Of a stretch of DNA of 64,000 nucleotides, positions 59,483-64,000 are shown piece by piece (the stretch's first letter is position 1; each line of letters starts with the position of its first letter). The notes under the pieces are model-generated. The model did not search any database. It was not told where the DNA came from and saw nothing but the letters and a program-made list of their open reading frames with translations. The DNA comes from [Phialemoniopsis] sp. UDSM-2020 (Eukaryota > Ascomycota > Sordariomycetes > Thyridiales > Thyridiaceae), in contig JAEILZ010000006.1 in assembly GCA_018873225.1 (NCBI GenBank), positions 1,612,001 through 1,676,000 of the forward strand, given 5' to 3'. Both the position numbers and the translations under genes were made by a program.

Positions 59483-62400
59483 CTTGCTCGTGGGTCGTGC
59501 AACCTCGCAAACATTCGTGGTGTTAATGTTCCCTGCACTGGCCCCCCGGTCTCAACCACGGCCGCTCCCCTCCTTTTTTTTATGTGTTTTTTTGTGTTAA
59601 TCCGATGCTCGATCGCGTCTGTGTCGTGACGCGCGGGGTAGAAAGTGACACCAGTCACCTTGGTCTGTGGTCGGTTGGAAGAGGGAAAGAAAGCCTTCTT
59701 CTTGTGGAGTACATGTCAAGGGTCTGGTTGTGATGATATTCCCCGTGGAGGAATCGGGCACCAAAGTCGACGTTTATCGACTCTGATGGCAAGTTGTAGA
59801 AGAAACTGGGACCTTCTGGGCTCCAGTTCGACTGATAAAAGTGATGAGGGGTCCAAAGACGTGGATTGAAAGCGTTGTTTTCTTGAATTTGAGTATTGGC
59901 AGAAGCCAAATGTGGTTGGAAAAGGGAAAATAGGAAGGTTGGTGTTGTTTAAGTATTCCCCCCAAAGAGTCCGAGTGAGAGGGGACAGGACGCGGTACCT
60001 CAGGTATTGGGCAGGCAAGACAGGGAATGCGAATCAACTTAGTAGGGGGTTGGGTCCACTCCTGGCTCGGGAAGCTGATGGAGGGGAGTGGCGATAGTGC
60101 CGGTACCTCCAGGGGTCAGAATTAGTCACTGTCCCGCAAGCCTGCACCGCTCCCGCTTCTCGAACAGGCTACGCCAAGGTATTGTTGCACCGTCTGACCG
60201 TGCTGGTTTCGCACTGAGCAGCCGCACCACAACTCGACTGGTCCGGGGGCCAGGCCAATCGGTAGGCGAGGCCAGCCTGCGAAGTCCACGATTGAGGCAG
60301 GCCGCCTCTGAGAGGCTGTCGTATCTGGGCTGCTGTGCAATGGAGCGCAAACTCGACAGCTGAGTATCTTTTTTCGAGGCCACGGTAAGCAAGGGCGACT
60401 TGGGTATCCAACCGAATGAGACGACAGACAGACACCCAGCATCTGCTTCTTCGTCTCTACCCTTTCCCAGTGGCTCTGCTTGCTTGGGTGAATCACACAC
60501 CCTTGGCGGAGAAATGAATCACTTCAAAAGCACTCCATCTCAAGCGGATTTTTGATGAATGTGATTGTCAAGAATATCGGTTCCTGGGCGCAAAATTTGC
60601 AGCGCCAGAGGCCGATCCTTGTTCGCCGATGGACAACCTTTCAGGGTCGCTCCCCCCCAGCAATTTACCAGCCTGATTTAGCGAGATTGACCTCGCTCTG
60701 GGGCCTGGTAGCTCAACGTCGCGGCAGACGGGATCTCTGTTCCAGGTCACACTAACAAGCGACTAGGGCTCCGTGGAAAATTTTTCCCAAGCCTCTTTTG
60801 GTGATCGTTGCTCGATGACGCTCGACAGGGTGCAAATCGTTGGGACTTCTGGTGGATTCCCATGCGTTCTTTCTCTCAGCTTGTGCTCCGGCTGGGCGGG
60901 AGAGGGAGCCCAGGGCCTGGTGGAGTCGCTGAAAGGTGCCCCAGCACGATTTCTACGTATACGAAGGCAGCGAGACCTTGGACCTTGGACCTTGAAGGCG
61001 GCCTGGGATTGTCTTCGTCTGGCGAAGCGAGCGCGGCCCTGTAGGAAAGGATCGCAATTATCCGTTCAACGTTTCCGTTGGGCGCGGCTGGTCCTGGATG
61101 AAAAGCTTGCACAGCCAGCCTTGATGGGTTTGCCGTGAACGTCCCCTTTTCTCGGCGCCTTAGAGGCGATAATTGGGCTGCCGAACAGGGTGGTGTTGGT
61201 GTTACCCGTGGACAATGGCGATCGGGTCGTGCAGTCAATTCCAATTCATGATATCTTTAAAATTGATGTAGAATACAATTCCAGAGAGGGGGTTGGGAAG
61301 GGTTTTGAAGGACAATGAACACGATGACGCAACTGCGACCTTGGATCTAGCGAGGTCGCTGCAGAGGAAGGAGGCGGGGAGATCTCCAGATATGGCAGAA
61401 GTCTTGACCTGGTTTATTAAGAAGCGCCAGAAAAAATCGAAGCATGATCAGCATTTGATCGTGGTGTGTGGTGCACGGCGAGCCCGGTCCTTTTCGCGAC
61501 CTTCGACCTCTTTCTACGAAGTAGATTGCCCATCTCAGGTGATCAATATCGACATCTGTGTCAGATGTCATCTTTCGCTCGGTGCTGGTGAGCACGCCCG
61601 TGCTGGACCGGTTACTCGACGGGTGTTCTTGATTCGATTCTCCAGCATGCGGGCGCGTAGCCTAGACACAGTCTTACACACCCATGTGCGTGGTGTTCGG
61701 CATCAGGTGCATCACGACGAAGCCCTTGATTGGGGAGAGGGAACGATGGCACACCACAGGGACCATGTGAAGGGTGCCAAGTTTGCGGACGGACATTCGA
61801 GAACAGATCGCCTGCACATGGACTCGGACGGGATGGGATCCCCTCCTTATGCTGTTCGCACCTGTCAGTGAGGAAGTTCACGGTTCCCGCGCATGCAGCT
61901 TGCACTAGCTCCAGTGGGGTTGACGCTGCGATCGACCGCCAGACTATCTTAAAAAACCTGGGGCAGCCAGTCTCGAATGTCTGGGGAAGGCTGCCTTTCG
62001 TGGCCATATCGGATTAATTTCCTGCATCCTATTCCATTGCAGCATGCTCCCAATGGATACGTCTCTAGACTCCTTCGCTGCATCCACTGAACATCAGTTT
62101 CCATATACCAATATCCAGCTTCACATGCCACCACCTGCTTTCGGTATTAGTATCGCTGGAGTCTGGGGACATCAGGCCCCTATACCGTGCGTACGCCAGC
62201 ACAAGATACATTGTTTTAGGGCCTATTTTTGCTCATGACCTATGTTCTACTAATGAAGCTTCGGACAGTTCCTGGTCGACAAACTGTTCGGCCCTTCAAA
62301 GATTGTCATCCGTCCAGATAGATCACTGGGACCAGGGCCGGCCGTTTCTGCCATTCATATCTGAGTATTGGATCCTTCTCGACCGGGCCTCCATGAAATT

Positions 62401-64000
62401 GAGGTACATCAGCTTTGCCATTTCACAATGAAGGCCGGTTCACAAGCTGATATCTCCCCTTTCGTGTTACGTCTACACAATGCTGACTATTGTCTCTGAG
62501 AGGTTTCGCCGTCAAATGGCTGACGGAGGTCAAAGATTACAAAGAGCAACTAGCGGGCAGGTTAGCGGCCGGCCTAGACGTTCTGTCCACCAGACCACCC
62601 GTGCGCGAGGGCACTAGAACCCGTGTCGCACCGCCGTAGGGCCCGTCCGGGGAGATTAGCACGCTTCACCGGTGCGACCAACAAGTCTGTCAGCAATTTC
62701 AGCACAGCTGCTTCACATGTCAAAGCCACTTGGACCGGGGCTACACCATCCACCAACCAGACGATAACTGAAGTAAAGACCAACAACCCATATCCATGAT
62801 CAAGCGAAACAAACAGAAAAACCCATACAGTGTACGATGCAACGTCGTGGAGTCCGCAGCATGCAGATTCCAGCTGCTGCAGCCAGTTCATCGTGCAAAA
62901 AAAGGCTACTGTGCACGATGACATCCACATCGACGGGACGTTCCTTTCCTAGCGACCGCAACAAGACTCGATCTACTTTGTCGAGGAGGGTGTGCAAGAA
63001 CAAAAGAGTGATTCTTCCACGAACTCCACCAACGCACCACCCATGCTAGCCGGGCCTTCCTGGCGCCTTCGGTGGGGCTCACCTTGGTGAGCTTGGCAGT
63101 TCCGGCGTTCCTTTTGCTTCCCGGCTTGCCAACCCCTCACCTGCCCCTGTCCTGGCATTAAAAAGCCACACTCCCAAATTAAGCAAACTTCTGGGTGTGC
63201 TCCTCCACGGCATATACCCCCTATTTGGTTATCAGCGAAAAAAAAAGAAGACATGAAAATTTTTCACATGTCCCTGCGAAAAGCAATTTCACATCGCTGA
63301 CAAAACCCCAGGTATTGCAAAGAAGGGCCGGAAAAGGCCGCAAGAGTCAAGACGGTCAAGCAGAGACTGCTCGAGTGACTCACACACACGCAACACTACA
63401 CGAGAAACCATAGTAGAGTCGCAGGGAACAAACGGCGCATGCCATGCCATGGTGCCCTTCGTTCCAGTCCTTTGCTGCGTTGCGGTCCAATCTGAGTATT
63501 CTAAGACTGCTGCTTGTGGTGATGTGGCCAATGGCGCACTCGTCGGGGAGCGACTTGCATGATGCGCCGGCTCCCGATTGGAGAGAGGGCTCTATTACAG
63601 CGGACTGCGCCAATGCACAGCGACACCCCTTGCCCATCAGCTAACAAACAACCCATGGCATGTCAAGCGAAAAGGAAAAAGGGAAAAGGGCGGTCTCCAC
63701 CGCGGATAGGCATGTCTTGTGGGTAAGGTTCAAGCTTGCATATTCCCCTACCCAGTCATATCACCACAACAATGGCGATGGCTTCTTGTTTTGTCCGCAA
63801 ATGGGTCTCTGCCCTCAGAAGAAATGGATCGCCGTACCAGGCGCTGCGCTCTCCTTCCTCCTCTCGGTGGAGACCGAATGTCCATCTTCCAGAAACACGA
63901 CCTCACCGACAGTTTCAAAGCCTGCTGCGCGGCCGCAGTCTGCATAACCAGCATGCAAGACTAGGGCCCTAGGAGCGGCTTGGGTGATGCGCGGCAGCGC
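59483..64000. other. Gene-poor right end of window
   Basis: This holds the promoter side of the 58-kb gene and then 4 kb without a supportable gene. The longest frame (61293-61871 plus, 192 codons) has many Arg and His, no motifs, and overlaps a minus-strand frame of similar size (61612-62007). I treat both as chance. Confidence 0.55.

Noticed and set aside
61293..61871. 192-codon plus-strand frame near the right edge
   Set aside because: His/Arg-rich, motif-free, and overlapped by a minus-strand frame at 61612-62007. Not supported as a gene.

Overview
The window is nuclear DNA from a filamentous ascomycete (Pezizomycotina). Protein-coding genes carry short introns (51-101 bp) with fungal donor, branch and acceptor signals. 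Gene content is typical of the group: an Mlp1/TPR nucleoporin, an RCC1 family Ran exchange factor, a CxC metallothionein-like protein and a hybrid PKS-NRPS. I cannot name the species. I found no rRNA, tRNA, CRISPR array or transposase gene.

Layout: 1-8.2 kb has no gene I can support. From 8.2 to 19.7 kb, four minus-strand genes follow: the Mlp1/TPR nucleoporin, a dienelactone hydrolase family protein, a GNAT acetyltransferase, and a membrane protein with three copies of a six-cysteine module. From 21.2 to 40.3 kb lies a compact biosynthetic cluster: FAD monooxygenase (-), LovC-type trans-acting enoyl reductase (-), a 3963-residue PKS-NRPS (+), a glycosyltransferase (+) and a small-molecule methyltransferase (-). 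From 41.3 to 50.9 kb come the RCC1 protein, the metallothionein-like gene, a family-16-type methyltransferase and an RNase H-like protein whose frame contains one in-frame TAG. From 50.9 kb to the right edge only one gene (58.3-59.5 kb) is convincing.

The cluster reads as a pathway. The PKS half (KS-AT-DH-CMeT-degenerate ER-KR-ACP) would build a C-methylated reduced chain with the enoyl reductase supplied in trans. The NRPS half (C-A-T) would add one amino acid. The terminal R-like domain has Phe in place of the usual catalytic Tyr, which favours Dieckmann release to a tetramic acid over reduction. The monooxygenase, methyltransferase and glycosyltransferase would then tailor the product. A glycosylated, methylated tetramate, comparable to the epicoccamides, is my best guess, and it is an inference. 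No pathway regulator or transporter lies in the cluster.

Other points of interest: three CCAAT-N12-RWT sites (the composite site reported for the CCAAT-binding complex with HapX) upstream of the metallothionein-like gene; that protein's three CSC-x7-CTC units; a GC-AG intron in the monooxygenase; and an RNase H-like fold split by a lysine-rich insertion. All exon structures were deduced by eye from splice signals, frame and family motifs, and none has been checked against transcripts.
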